This document shows, in pieces, positions 10,737-21,494 of a stretch of DNA of 64,000 nt; within the stretch, counting starts at the first letter, position 1; every line of letters starts with the position of its first letter. The position numbers were made by a program, and so were the translations under genes. The notes under the pieces were generated by a model. The model did not search any database. It had not been told where the DNA came from and was given only the letters and a program-made list of their open reading frames with translations. Origin of the DNA: Sophora flavescens (Eukaryota; Streptophyta; Magnoliopsida; Fabales; Fabaceae); contig CM061069.1 of the NCBI GenBank assembly GCA_030762895.1, positions 102,937,923 to 103,001,922 on the forward strand, in the 5' to 3' direction.

Positions 10737-12236
10737 CTAAAGAATAGGAGGGCTGTTTTGCACCGCAGCATAGCAAGCACGGTAACTAAGTTGGAAGAGC
10801 CGCGTAGTGAGTTAGAGAGGGAGAGGTTCCTGAGATGCGTTTCTTTTCTTTGGTAGTGCGATCGTGACACTGAAGGGAAGAAGATATTTTTTTTCAGAGA
10901 CAGTAGTTTTATCATACAATATTTTTAGAGCATTTTGGAGCTCTTCGAGAGGTGAGCAACAATACCTTTTAATAACCCTTTCCATGATACATGTGTTTGT
11001 TGTGTTGAGCGATTTACCTATGATTTTGAGAGATTTTAATTGAATGATGCATGTTATTAATAAACTAATTTTTTAGGGGTTTTCGAATTAAAATAAAAAA
11101 GGAGAGAGATTATTAAATTGGGTATTTATTCTTGTTACCGATGGCATGAACTGCATGATTGATATTTGTATTAGTTGAATGACGTGCTTATTGGTGTATG
11201 CTATGCCATGTGAGTTTATTTGACATGCATGATAAGATCAAATATTTAATTTTTGGTAAATGAATTGTTACACGTATGAGACATGAAATTGTGCCTTATG
11301 ATGAATTGTATGATGTTTGCCGCAATACCACCTACGATAGGGGTATCAAGAGAAATACCACCGTAATGGGATATCGAAAGTAACATCCCCATATAATCGG
11401 GATGTCGAAAATAAGTAATACTACCTAAAAAGGAGTATCAAAAGTAACACCGCCACAGGTTGGGGTGTCGAAAAGGAGAAATACCACCATGTGCACATAG
11501 GAGGTATCGAAATGGAAATGTCCCCGACATGAGGGTGACATCAAAACACTCCTCGTGAGTAGGGGTGGGCAATGGGACGCCATTGTGGTGTGATGTGTGA
11601 ATTTATGGCATGCCGGTAAGAGGCCAATTTAATTAGGGAGGTCTTCGGATCGCATGGATTAAACTAGAATTTATCCGGTATATGGAATATGATGTATTGA
11701 GATGAGATTATTATTGATATTAAAAGTATTTTCTTTTATATCTATTATTTTGGAAAATTAATGGTGCCATGGACGTTTTTTCCTGTTACCGTGCGGCTGA
11801 GAACAATGCTATTTTCGAAAATATTTTTTTAAAACTGTATTGTTGATCACCGGGATTTTATATCTCATTATAAGTATTGTTTTTAGAGCACGAGGAGGAC
11901 GCCATTGAAATCAAGAGGCGTGAAGACTTAGTGGATTCCATTAGTTATTCTTTCTAGTTTGGTTAGTATTTTCTTAAATAAGGAGCCATATGTGGCTAGA
12001 CACATTTATTTATTTATCGTTGGGTTTGTTAGTAGACGCCTATATTGAGGCTTGTGGTTTTCATTTATATTTATACTCATTACATGGATATTTTTTTACT
12101 ATTTTATTTAATATGAGGTATTTTCCTACTTAGTTATTTGAGAAAAATTTTATGACTTTAAGTTTTTTTAATTAAATGATAAAAAGGATTTTTATTGAAA
12201 TTAGTTTGGGTTACTAATGTAACGAAGGGCATTACA
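10376..12236 (+). mobile_element. Ty3/gypsy 5' LTR (chromovirus-like), 1.86 kb
   Basis: Starts TGTAACGTCC and ends CATTACA, with the TG...CA ends of an LTR. Four bases after its end is TGGTATCGAGCA, a close match to the initiator-Met tRNA primer site (TGGTATCAGAGC). It contains an (AT)n run at about 10533-10597, an adjoining (TA)n(GA)n tract at about 10672-10735 and a hairpin array at about 11315-11560. No second LTR is visible in the window, so I judge the element truncated. The lineage is inferred from the primer site and from the relics downstream. Confidence 0.72.
11315..11560. repeat. Array of seven mini-hairpins, about 31-36 nt each, inside the LTR
   Basis: Successive units each pair their own ends: ATACC...GGTAT, ACATCCC...GGGATGT, ATACT...AGTAT, and others. 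The paired bases change together from unit to unit while the spacer keeps a 'tcgaaa/tcaaaa' phrase. Confidence 0.6.
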
Positions 12237-13070
12237 TTTATGGTATCGAGCATTCGATTCTAAATCGATCGTGGCATTGGGGCTTTTATAAAACAAAATT
12301 TGGGCGCATAGGATGCTTGTTAGAGTTATAAATGCTGCATGTTATTCCTTGGGATATTGGACCCGATCAACCCAAAGATTTCATTGGTAGTGAGCAGATT
12401 TATGGCGATTAATAGGTGGGGGATGAACGCTGCACTTGCACCAGCTTTGGATTGTATAGCCAGAGTTATTCAAGCGCAGGCGCAGACTCTCCGTCAACTG
12501 AATCGTAATGGAGGCCAATCACTAATGGAGTGGTGGCAACCTAGGACCCTTCGCATGTGTGACTTTCCGAATTCAAGAAGAACAACCCGCCATCATTCCG
12601 AGGCAGCTTAGATCCGAAGGAGATCGAATTTCTTCAACTCGTACGGAGAAAAGTTACTCTATTGTTTGATTCAAGAGCAACACATCCTTTTATATATCCT
12701 ACATGTGTGAAATTTGGAGTTACCTATCTTTCTTTTGTCCTTTGATCCATGTGTTTCTACTTCTGGGGGATAATCTTATTTCTTCCAGTTCTTGTTTAAT
12801 TTGTTTTCTTGTGCATCGGGGCGTGCCTTATGTCTTCGATCTTATTTGTTATCTATGTCGGGTTAGATGCTATTCTTGGTAAGGAGTGATTGTCTTTTAG
12901 ACTCGTTGTCATAAAGTACTCTAATAGAACTATTTATATTTTTGATATCTCTTCACAACCAATGTCTATCGATTTTCTTCGTGTCAACCCTTATTGTATT
13001 GGTTGTTTCTTCTAATAAGTGCTTAGTTGGGGAACTCGAGGATCGATACATACTCTAGTTTTTTGTAAGG
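12237..13070 (+). pseudogene. Decayed Ty3/gypsy gag-protease interior
   Basis: After the primer-site-like word, a short gag-like frame (12339-12611) is followed by a retropepsin relic near 12650-12730 reading LLFDSRATHPFI, where an active enzyme has D-S-G-A-T. Further stops and a YVFDL...DAILGK-like phrase (about 12830-12890) follow. Nothing of RT or integrase is recognisable, so the element has lost its 3' half. In an intact element these products form the particle and process the polyprotein. Confidence 0.55.
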
Positions 13071-13160
13071 TGGGGATTTATAGTGACGTGATAGTAATAC
13101 TCATAGCATGTGAGTAAAACACTTTCTTAACACCTTAATGGAATGAATTATTGAAGTATG

Positions 13161-14372
13161 TGATGAGCCTCTGGTTGACCCGTTTTATAACTAGTAAAGA
13201 CCTTGGCTTTGTGCTAATTTTATATCATTTTCACCCAAATTAGACTTGATTGTCGTTAAGTAAGATTTTGAGTCTGTAAAGTGTTTTTAAGTTAATGTCG
13301 TTGATGTAGAGTGAGTAAAGTGTTTACTTTTATTTTCTATTTTCAGGTTAATAAAAAAGAATAAATTGAGTTTCTCGCCCCTGGGAGAAGACTGTTTCGC
13401 CTCGCGACCCCGAAGCTGATCGTCCAAGAAATGCAAGGTCTCCGGGTTGCGCTCATGAAGAATAGCTTGCCTTGCGAGTCTTGGAAGACCACTAAGCCAT
13501 CACGGTTTGGGCATGTTGAAGGTCACGGGCGTACAGTTGGGAATTTCAAGAGTTCGCCTCGCGACTCTATGCTCGCCTCGCGAGAAGACCAAGAGTTGCA
13601 GACCTTTCGCATAATTCGCCTGCGAGCAGGCTTCGCCTCGCGAGGCATTGGATTCCCGGAATTTGTATATAAACCGCTATGTGCGAATGATGGTTAGCTA
13701 GTTTTAGGCTGGGCTAGTGGGCTCTGCCTAGTCTCGCTCAGTAGTTAATTAGTTTTAGTTTTATTTTCTCTTCTTTTGTTTTGCTTCGAATGGAGAGCTA
13801 GTCTCCCGGATTAATCTACTCTCAATTGGTTTTATTAACACTTGAGGTTCGGTGATTCCTGTTTCATTTGCTTTTCTTTTCAATGCCATATTATATGTTT
13901 GCTTTGTTATTTCATGAATGTATAGTGTGGTATTGTTTCATTTTGATGCTATGTTCCTATATATATCGCGTTTGTTATTTCGCTGTGTTCATTCATGTTC
14001 GTTTGTTCATGAGCTTAACTCGTTTGTTATTTCGGAATAGGAACATACATCCGTAGTAGCGATTTTCGTTTGCTAATTGCTGCTGCAACCGGAGGGGATT
14101 AGTATGCAGGATTTGCATGAACCAATGATAGTGAAACCGAGAAATGAGGTTAATCGTCTTTTGTTTATTTGTTATTCTTTTAACTACTTTGTTTTCATTA
14201 TTTTGTTTTCTTAATTTAGTTTCAAATCAAACCCCAATTTAATTTTACTAATTTTCTTAATAATAACAACACTAAAGAGTCCTTGAGAGACGATCCGAGA
14301 GGTCGCCTCTATACCGCATTATTTTATATAATTCGCTCTCTTTTGGCTGAGGTGCTGTATACTCATTATTAA
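13161..14372 (+). mobile_element. Athila/Tat-type LTR with GC-rich palindromes
   Basis: Begins TGATGAGCC and ends just before TTGGCGCC, an Asp-tRNA-type primer site used by Athila-like Ty3/gypsy elements. Inside, at about 13390-13650, copies of TTCGCCTCGCGA-like words form perfect palindromes such as GCCTCGCGAGGC. A TATATAAACC box follows near 13664. The exact 3' end is uncertain because the final CA is not preserved. Confidence 0.6.
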
Positions 14373-14373
14373 A

Positions 14374-14391
14374 TTGGCGCCTTTTGTGGGA
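14374..14391 (+). other. Primer-binding site of the Athila-type element
   Basis: TTGGCGCC followed by a degenerate tail. The functional consensus is complementary to the 3' end of tRNA-Asp. Confidence 0.55.
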
Positions 14392-15560
14392 CTTGTTTGT
14401 TGTTATTAGCGTAAATAATTTTGTTAAAAAAAACTTTTGCTTTGCTAATAGTTTGTCTCATTTGTCTGGTCTAGAAATTTTATTTTCCCCCATTGATAAT
14501 TACATGTATGGGTATTTGCCTAATGTTTACATGAACCACCACCTGATGTATTATCCGATTTTAGTAAACTACCACCATACACAAATTATCCTAATTTTGC
14601 TGAAATTAATTAAATAACAATGGTTTTGATATGACCGAATGAATGCTTATCCTAGCCAACGTTAGTAGATCAAGGCACCTGGATGAGATTGTTTCTATGA
14701 TACAATAAATGGCCGAGAACAATCAACTAGTGGCAGAAGCCACGCAATACCACCTGACTCCTACACTAGCCCAACTTAGCTTCGGAAGAAATGCTACAAC
14801 AAACTGGCTGCACAAACGGAAGCATACAATCTTGAATTTCAACCAGGGGGAGGCAATGAGGCAAGTAATCTGAAGCCTAACGAGGGACCAAGCTGAATCT
14901 CAAAAGTTGTGTCTAATTGACTGTTATCACTAACTCGGCTGCAATGCTAACTCCACGACTCTCGAGGAACATAAGGATTCACATGGTTATTCCCTGAAAA
15001 TACTTTTATGATAATTCGATGATGATATTTCGCTGATGATGAATTATGTGTGAATCCCCGATTCTAATGATTGTTGTGATGGTATTTCGCTTTATGTATA
15101 CACCGTTATGCAGGTTTATACTTGAAAGGAAACAAAGAAAATGAGGATCAGAGGATCAAGAGGACATCCGCTCCACCGTGCTTCGAGGATAATGAAGAAC
15201 CCGTGGAATCGGGAGCATGTGCCGTGACTGATGGGGTGATGAACGTGTACGTAAAGTCCGGGCATAATCGTACTTTACTAACCTGGGCCACATACATGTG
15301 CCTAACCGTACCGACATTAACCCGTGATGCTCACGCGGGTTTCGACTCTATTTGGCAGGGATAGTGAGAGTGATCCGTTGTTCACCAAGTTCCAAATATA
15401 CTATCCATTGAACAGCCCACTCCTCTCAGAGAGCTCAAGCAACTTCCGTATATCTACCGCTTTCGATTTAGTTTATTGTAATATATTTACTAATCACACT
15501 AACTCTAACCTTCTTCGTGTGTGATGAGATTTCTGTGTTTATCAAGTGATGAATCCTGGG
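14392..15560 (+). other. Decayed interior of the Athila-type element up to the assembly gap
   Basis: No long frame survives. Short gag-like phrases appear near 14690-14780. An open 80-codon stretch at 15122-15364 (EDNEEPVESGACAVTDG) has no domain I know. The gap begins at 15561, so the element probably continues into missing sequence. Confidence 0.4.
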
Positions 15561-16060
15561 NNNNNNNNNNNNNNNNNNNNNNNNNNNNNNNNNNNNNNNN
15601 NNNNNNNNNNNNNNNNNNNNNNNNNNNNNNNNNNNNNNNNNNNNNNNNNNNNNNNNNNNNNNNNNNNNNNNNNNNNNNNNNNNNNNNNNNNNNNNNNNNN
15701 NNNNNNNNNNNNNNNNNNNNNNNNNNNNNNNNNNNNNNNNNNNNNNNNNNNNNNNNNNNNNNNNNNNNNNNNNNNNNNNNNNNNNNNNNNNNNNNNNNNN
15801 NNNNNNNNNNNNNNNNNNNNNNNNNNNNNNNNNNNNNNNNNNNNNNNNNNNNNNNNNNNNNNNNNNNNNNNNNNNNNNNNNNNNNNNNNNNNNNNNNNNN
15901 NNNNNNNNNNNNNNNNNNNNNNNNNNNNNNNNNNNNNNNNNNNNNNNNNNNNNNNNNNNNNNNNNNNNNNNNNNNNNNNNNNNNNNNNNNNNNNNNNNNN
16001 NNNNNNNNNNNNNNNNNNNNNNNNNNNNNNNNNNNNNNNNNNNNNNNNNNNNNNNNNNNN
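15561..16060. other. Assembly gap (500 N)
   Basis: Exactly 500 undetermined bases, the placeholder length used for gaps of unknown size. Confidence 1.
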
Positions 16061-16219
16061 TAACATGGGTGCTATAAATTTGTTCGCAGATTCATACTTT
16101 TCGATTTTTAGCGATATTGAATATGTATTGTTTTTTATATATTTTACTCATTTGAATGAATGAATACATTTTTAATAAAAAAAATGTTTAAAAATATGAA
16201 TGAAGAAATTTATAAAAAT

Positions 16220-16316
16220 AATAAGTACCGATGGAGGACTTTGTTGGGCACATGATCTTTTCCTCCTCCTGTAGGCACTAATAGGAACATTGTTCTTGTC
16301 TTTCACAGTAGGATTA
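16220..16316 (-). other. Coding-like target sequence split by later insertions (part 1)
   Basis: On the minus strand this and the piece at 17269-17483 read as low-complexity basic protein (for example SAYRRRKRSCAQQ here and GGHNKGHGQDRNGK in the other). The hAT-like element sits between them. It may be part of a LINE ORF1 or gag-like relic. No domain is certain. Confidence 0.35.
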
Positions 16317-17268
16317 AGGGTGGCAAATGGATAGATTAGATAAATTTTTATTCGGATTTTAATGGGTGGATTAAAAATAATTCATTATAATTCATTAAAA
16401 ATTTATTTTAAAAAATCCAATCCATCCATGATCCATTAAATAAAATACATCCGATCCATCCATTAACAACTTTTCATGGATGGATATCAAATCCATCCAC
16501 TAAAATTTATTTTAAGAAATTAAATAATTTTATCTCTTTTATCCATCCATAAAATATTTTTAAAAATAAAATAATTTGTAAAAAAAATTAAAATATTATC
16601 TCTATCTCACACTCTCTCTCCTCTTTCTTTCTCTCTCTCCATTTGTTCCTACTTTCTCTCTATCTTTACTCTCTCTCCACTCTATCTCACGACCATTTTG
16701 TATCACGGTCGTTTTTTTATTATTATATGGTAGTTATTGATTATGTGCATCTACAGAGGTTGTTTTGCCACAATGTTCCATGACATTGTTTTACGAAACT
16801 TGTTACGACTTTCTGTGCTTTCAATTAGTTAATAATTTTTTTTAAAGTTTCTCAGCAAAAAAAAGGCAACGAAAAAAGAAAACGTACGTGATAAGGTGGA
16901 CTACTACTGGTACTTGAGAACAATTAATTAGTTAATACTTAATGTAACAAAAAAAACAGATAAATAAAATAAAAAATAGTGAAGAAAAAATAATAGGGAA
17001 CGGAAGAGAAAATTAAATGGAGTTTTTTTTTTGTTACAAACGGAGGTTTTTTTTATTTGGTGAAAAATAATATGAAAAAAATAAATTGGTTTTGGAATGG
17101 ATAAAAGTTGATCCATTATATTTTTGATTGTTGGTCCAATGGATTTTTAAAAATATTGGATGGATCATAAACCATCCACTAAAAAAATAATTCAATCCAT
17201 CCAATCTATTTTTATTATTTTTTTATAAATGGATGGATGATGAATAAATAAATCATTTTGCCACCCCT
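16317..17268. mobile_element. hAT-like non-autonomous DNA transposon
   Basis: Terminal inverted repeats AGGGTGGCAAAT (left) and ATTTTGCCACCCCT (right, one mismatch) are typical of plant hAT elements. Subterminal GGATGGAT/ATCCATCC words cluster near both ends (16340-16560 and 17150-17240). The 950-bp core is AT-rich without a transposase. Flanks share only TAGGA, so the 8-bp target duplication is eroded or my end call is off by a base. Confidence 0.72.
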
Positions 17269-17483
17269 AAATAGGACCATCAGGAGTATTCAATTCCACG
17301 TCAGCTTCGTTTACAGGCACCTTATCCTTACTCCTCTTGTAGCCATCACTAGTATTTTCATTCTTCTTGTTCTCGCAGTCACCTTCTGGTAGAAAGAATC
17401 AAGGTTTTTGCCTTTTTGGTTTTTCCATTTCGGTCTTGTCCATGCCCTTTGTTGTGACCACCAATAGGATCTCCATCACCATC
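17269..17483 (-). other. Coding-like target sequence split by later insertions (part 2)
   Basis: Minus-strand frame with basic, Gly/His-rich residues (GGHNKGHGQDRNGKTKKAKT). It is bounded by the hAT-like element on one side and the Tat-like 5' LTR on the other. No known domain. Confidence 0.35.
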
Positions 17484-17966
17484 TGTACTGGCCGAGAATG
17501 TAACACCGAGAACTCGTCTATACGCCGGACCAACCGAGCTTACCCCCGCGAATGGGCCTTCCGAAGCCGAGAACACGTCAGCACACCTGACACCCGAGGA
17601 TGACTACTCGGTCCTTTTCCATGACAGGCCACGCACGAGGATACCTCGGCCCCAACCTATCCAGCCGCAGCTAACTGGGCCGAATATCTCGCTAGTCATA
17701 ATACCTCCGGATGATCAGGCTCCGGATATCTCTCCCAATAATCAGGCTAATCCTGATATCTCTCCGAATAATAATGGCCTGATCCAAATATTTCTCCGCT
17801 TATTTCGGAGCTTGATCCTGAGAGATCTCTATAAATAGGGGGCTCACCCCCTCATTCAGAACTACGTTTGCTTTGATTCCCATTTGGATACGTAGGAGCA
17901 GAATTCACATTCTGTCAAGCACAATCCAAAAACACCCCACTAATCCTCGTTCGGCCGAGTACCTCA
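17484..17966 (+). repeat. 5' LTR of the Tat-like element
   Basis: Runs from TGTACTGGCCGAG to GAGTACCTCA. A TATA box (TATAAATA) lies at 17830-17837. It matches 27690-28185, except for a 13-bp segment present only in the 3' copy near 27766 and scattered substitutions. Confidence 0.93.
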
Positions 17967-17991
17967 TATCCGAGGTATTTGGACGGAACAT

Positions 17992-18010
17992 TTGGTGCCG
18001 TCTGTGGGAA
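17992..18010 (+). other. Primer-binding site of the Tat-like element
   Basis: TTGGTGCCGTCTGTGGGAA, about 25 bp after the LTR end, is a one-base variant of the TTGGCGCCGTCTGTGGGA site common in Tat/Retand elements. Confidence 0.7.
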
Positions 18011-18041
18011 TCGAAGCAAATATTTTCCCATACCACACAAA

Positions 18042-19330
18042 ATGGTGAGGACGAGGAGCGGAAACTGCAGGAGGGAGGAGCCAGGGAATGCCAACAACGG
18101 AGTTAACGGGGATAATGGAGAGCGATCCGTAGGCCCAGCAGCAATGACCGACAATCCCGTGGTTCAGGAGCTTCTCGCGCAAATTGCAGTGCTAAGAAGG
18201 GAAAACGAAGAGATCCGCGCAGGCAGCCAGGCCGTCGAAGAAAGAAGAGCAGAGGAGGAAAGGTCGGTCTCTTCTCCACAAGAAAGAGAGCGCCGCCCAC
18301 CGGAGATTGAGGGGTCCATAAACTTGTATAGGGAAGGGGGTCCACAACTCCGGGCTTCCCATCACACCAACCGAGCAGAGGAGGAAGGATTCCCTAGGCA
18401 GGCCCCAGAATTTTCACCTCGGACAAAACAGACTTAATGACAGGGGCCAGCATGCGGAAGCCGAGGCATCCCTTCACGAACGATATCATGGGGTCCCCTT
18501 GCCGACCAACTACAAGCCCATCAACATTGACAAATATGATGGCACCTCGCACTCGAACGCCACCTCGGACGCCTTCACCACGCAGATGTATCTCTTTACG
18601 GATGACGACGTGTCATGTGTAAAGTCTTCCCAACCACTTTGAAGGAGGCAGCACGACTGGTACACCCAGCTACCCTCAAAGCATCGGTAGACTCTTTTGA
18701 TACATTCGTGGCCAAGTTCGGCGTCGGTTTGCCACGAGCCGGGCCCACCAAAAAACCTCGGCCACTTTGGTGAACCTGAGGCAAGAAAAGAATGAGTCCC
18801 TGCACGACTTCATGGCCAGATTCAGCAAGGAGGCGGTACTCATCCCCAATCTCAGTGCCGATGTTGCACTACACACCATCCTGACCGGGTTAAAGCCTGG
18901 TCCTTTTGCTAGGCACTTGGCTCGGAAACCACCAGCCAATATGGACGGATTAAGGAGAAAAGCTGCGGGGTTTATCAATATGGAGGAGGTTGAGGAATCT
19001 AAGAAAAGGGAGAGGACTGATGATGCTGACAGACGAGAAGGGAAAGAGAAGAGGAGGGCAAGAGGTGATAAACCGAAATTTAAAAGCCCGTCCGAGCACT
19101 TCCAGAGGGGACCGAAGTATGAGCATTATACTCCCCTCAACACAAACCGGGCTCGGGTCTTCGAGGAAGCCTACAATGCAGAACTTTTACAACTCCCAAA
19201 TCGTGGCCACACCCCCCAAAACGCAGATTGACAAAAGCATTGTCGGTATCACCGCAATTATGGCCATACTACCGAGGAGTGCTGGGTCCTACAGGATAAA
19301 ATTGAAGAGCTGGTTCAGGCGGGCCATCTC
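18042..19330 (+). pseudogene. gag of the Tat-like element, frameshifted
   Basis: Starts MVRTRSGN at 18042 with a coiled-coil-like acidic/basic segment to about 18430, then breaks at a stop. The capsid core is recognisable across other frames: NIDKYDG and FTTQMYLFTDD near 18520-18605, LVNLRQEKNESLHDFMARFS near 18767-18825, and ILTGLKPGPFARHLA after it. A CCHC-type knuckle (CRYH...GHTTEEC) lies near 19240-19285. At least three frame changes are needed to read through, so no functional coat protein is made. Confidence 0.85.
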
Positions 19331-19559
19331 AACAACTTTGTTCGGAGAAACCACAACAACAAAGGAGAGGCGTGGCAGAAGCGAGAAGAAAGAGGGTGAC
19401 CACAGCCCGAGGAGGGGCGGAGGTCAACGAAATAATGAAAGAGGAGAAACCAGAGAGGGCCAGAGTGAAAGACGAGAAGAGGATAATGTGATTCGGGGCG
19501 TGATAAACACCATTTCAGGAGGATTTGCAGGGGGAGGCACAACAAGTTCAGCTAGGAGA

Positions 19560-21494
19560 AGACACCTGCGGGTCATCCGAACTGTCAACTCGGTATCCGG
19601 CAAACCTCCCAGAAGTTCCCCACCTATTATCTTTTCCGATGAAGATTTTGTGGGAGTAGATCCTAACCAAGACGACCCCATGGTGATCACCTGCAGTTGG
19701 CCAACTTCTCGGTCAAAAGAACCCTTGTCGACCAGGGGAGCTCGGCAGACATATTGTATTACTCAACGTTTCAGAAACTTGGGATCCCAGAGAAATCGAT
19801 TCAATCGTACGACAGCAAGCTCGTCGGCTTTGCAGGGGAACAAGTTGACACTCGGGGATACATTGACCTCCTGACTACTTTTGGGGATGGCAGAGCATCA
19901 AAAACTATCATGGTCAGGTATGTGTTAGTCAATGCTGTTACATCATATAATATCCTGATCGGAAGACCGTCCTTGAATGAGCTAGGGGCTGTGGTCTCTA
20001 CTCCCCACCTCACGATGAAATTCCCTTCCAACTCGGGGGACATAGTTGCTGTCCGAGCAGATCAGAAGATGGCCAGACAGTGCTATGCTGATAGTTTGCG
20101 TGTGAGCAAACTTAAACCCACACCAGCAGAAACCCTAGACAGGGGGAAAGACAAGGCGGTGAATTTCGTAAACTCCGTTGAGCTGGATCCCAGGATGGAC
20201 ATGCAGGAACAACGTCCACAACCTATTGAGGAGTTAGAGAAGTTCCAGCTCGGTGCGCAGCCCGAACAGTGCACTAAACTCAGCGGTCACCTTGAGCCTA
20301 CTTTGAAAGAAGAAATAAAGCAAGTACTACGCAGAAATGCCGATCTATTCGCCTGGACCACGTCTGACCTGCCGGGAATTGATCCCAACTTCCTATGTCA
20401 TAAATTGGCATTTTGTCCCGAGGCGAAGCCAGTGGCCCAGAGGAAAAGGAGACTAGGTGAAGAAAGGAGAAAAGTTGTGGAAGAGGAAACAGCGAAGTTG
20501 GTCAAGGCCAATTTTATCCGAGAAGTAGAATACACTACATGGCTGGCCAACGTCGTTCTCGTCAAAAAAGCAAACGGCAAGTGGCGCATGTGCACCGATT
20601 ACACGGATCTGAATAGAGCTTGCCCGAAAGACTCCTATCCTTTGCCAAGTATTATTGACAGGTGGTTGTGGGGCTTCCGGATACAGAATTCTAAGATTTT
20701 TGGATGCATACTCCGGTACAATCAAATCCGAATGTACCCCAGGATGAGGAGAAAACAACCTTCATTACAGAGGGTCGAATTATTGTTCCGGGTGATGCCG
20801 TTTGGGTGAAGAATGCTTTGGAGCTACATACCGAGAGACTCATGGGTACGGGTATTTGAGAAGCAAATCGGCGAGAACTATGGAAGTATATGTGGATGAC
20901 ATGGTGGTGAAATCCGATGACCCCAAAGAACCACCCTACTGACACTGGAGGAAATCTTTCAAAGTGTTGAGAAGGTACAACATGAGACTGAACCCGGAGA
21001 AGTGTGTTTTCGGTGTCCAGGGGGGAAAATTCCTCGGCTTTATGCTGACGCACCGGGGAATCGAGGCCAATCCTGATAAGTGTCGGGCCGTGATTGAGAT
21101 GAGAAGCCCACAAAACGTTAAAGAAGTGCAAAGATTGGCAGGACGGCTCGCATCATTGTCTCGGTTCCTGCCCAAATCCGCAGAGAAAGCTCGGCCTTTC
21201 TTCAAACTACTAAAGAAGCCCCAAACCTTCACATGGACCGAGGACTGCGAGAAGTCCTTTGTCGACTTCAAGGCCTTTTTGTCCTCCCCGCCGATATTAA
21301 CACGACCCATCCCTGGGAAGGAGTTGTATTTATATCTGTCAGCCTCCGAGAATGCCATCAGCGCAGTCATTGTACAAGAGGTAGAGAAAGCTCAAATGCC
21401 AGTGTACTTCATCAGTAGGGTACTTCATGAGGCCGAAACTCGGTATCAAGTCATTGAGAAGCTGGTTTTAGCCTTGGTAACCGCAGCTCGGTGA
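19560..21494 (+). pseudogene. Protease and reverse transcriptase (with first RNase H) of the Tat-like element, broken
   Basis: The retropepsin motif reads VDQGSSADIL (about 19727-19757), with D-Q-G in place of the more usual D-G-G. The NILIGRPSLNELGA flap region follows. RT begins near 20530 (WLANVVLVKKANGKW, then RMCTDYTDLN). It is disrupted between about 20650 and 20960 by small indels that split the palm, although YVDDMVVKS survives at about 20888 in another frame. RT thumb and first RNase H continue in the frame opening at 20964. A TGA at 21492-21494, inside a conserved RNase H phrase ending AAR, separates it from the downstream frame. The protein would normally mature the polyprotein and copy the RNA. 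Confidence 0.88.

Noticed and set aside
10498..10915. Long frames made of repeated I-Y and S-L residues on both strands
   Set aside because: They are translations of (AT)n and (GA)n microsatellites, not proteins.
15521..16163. Three open frames of about 170-205 codons
   Set aside because: They are runs of unknown residues across the 500-N gap.
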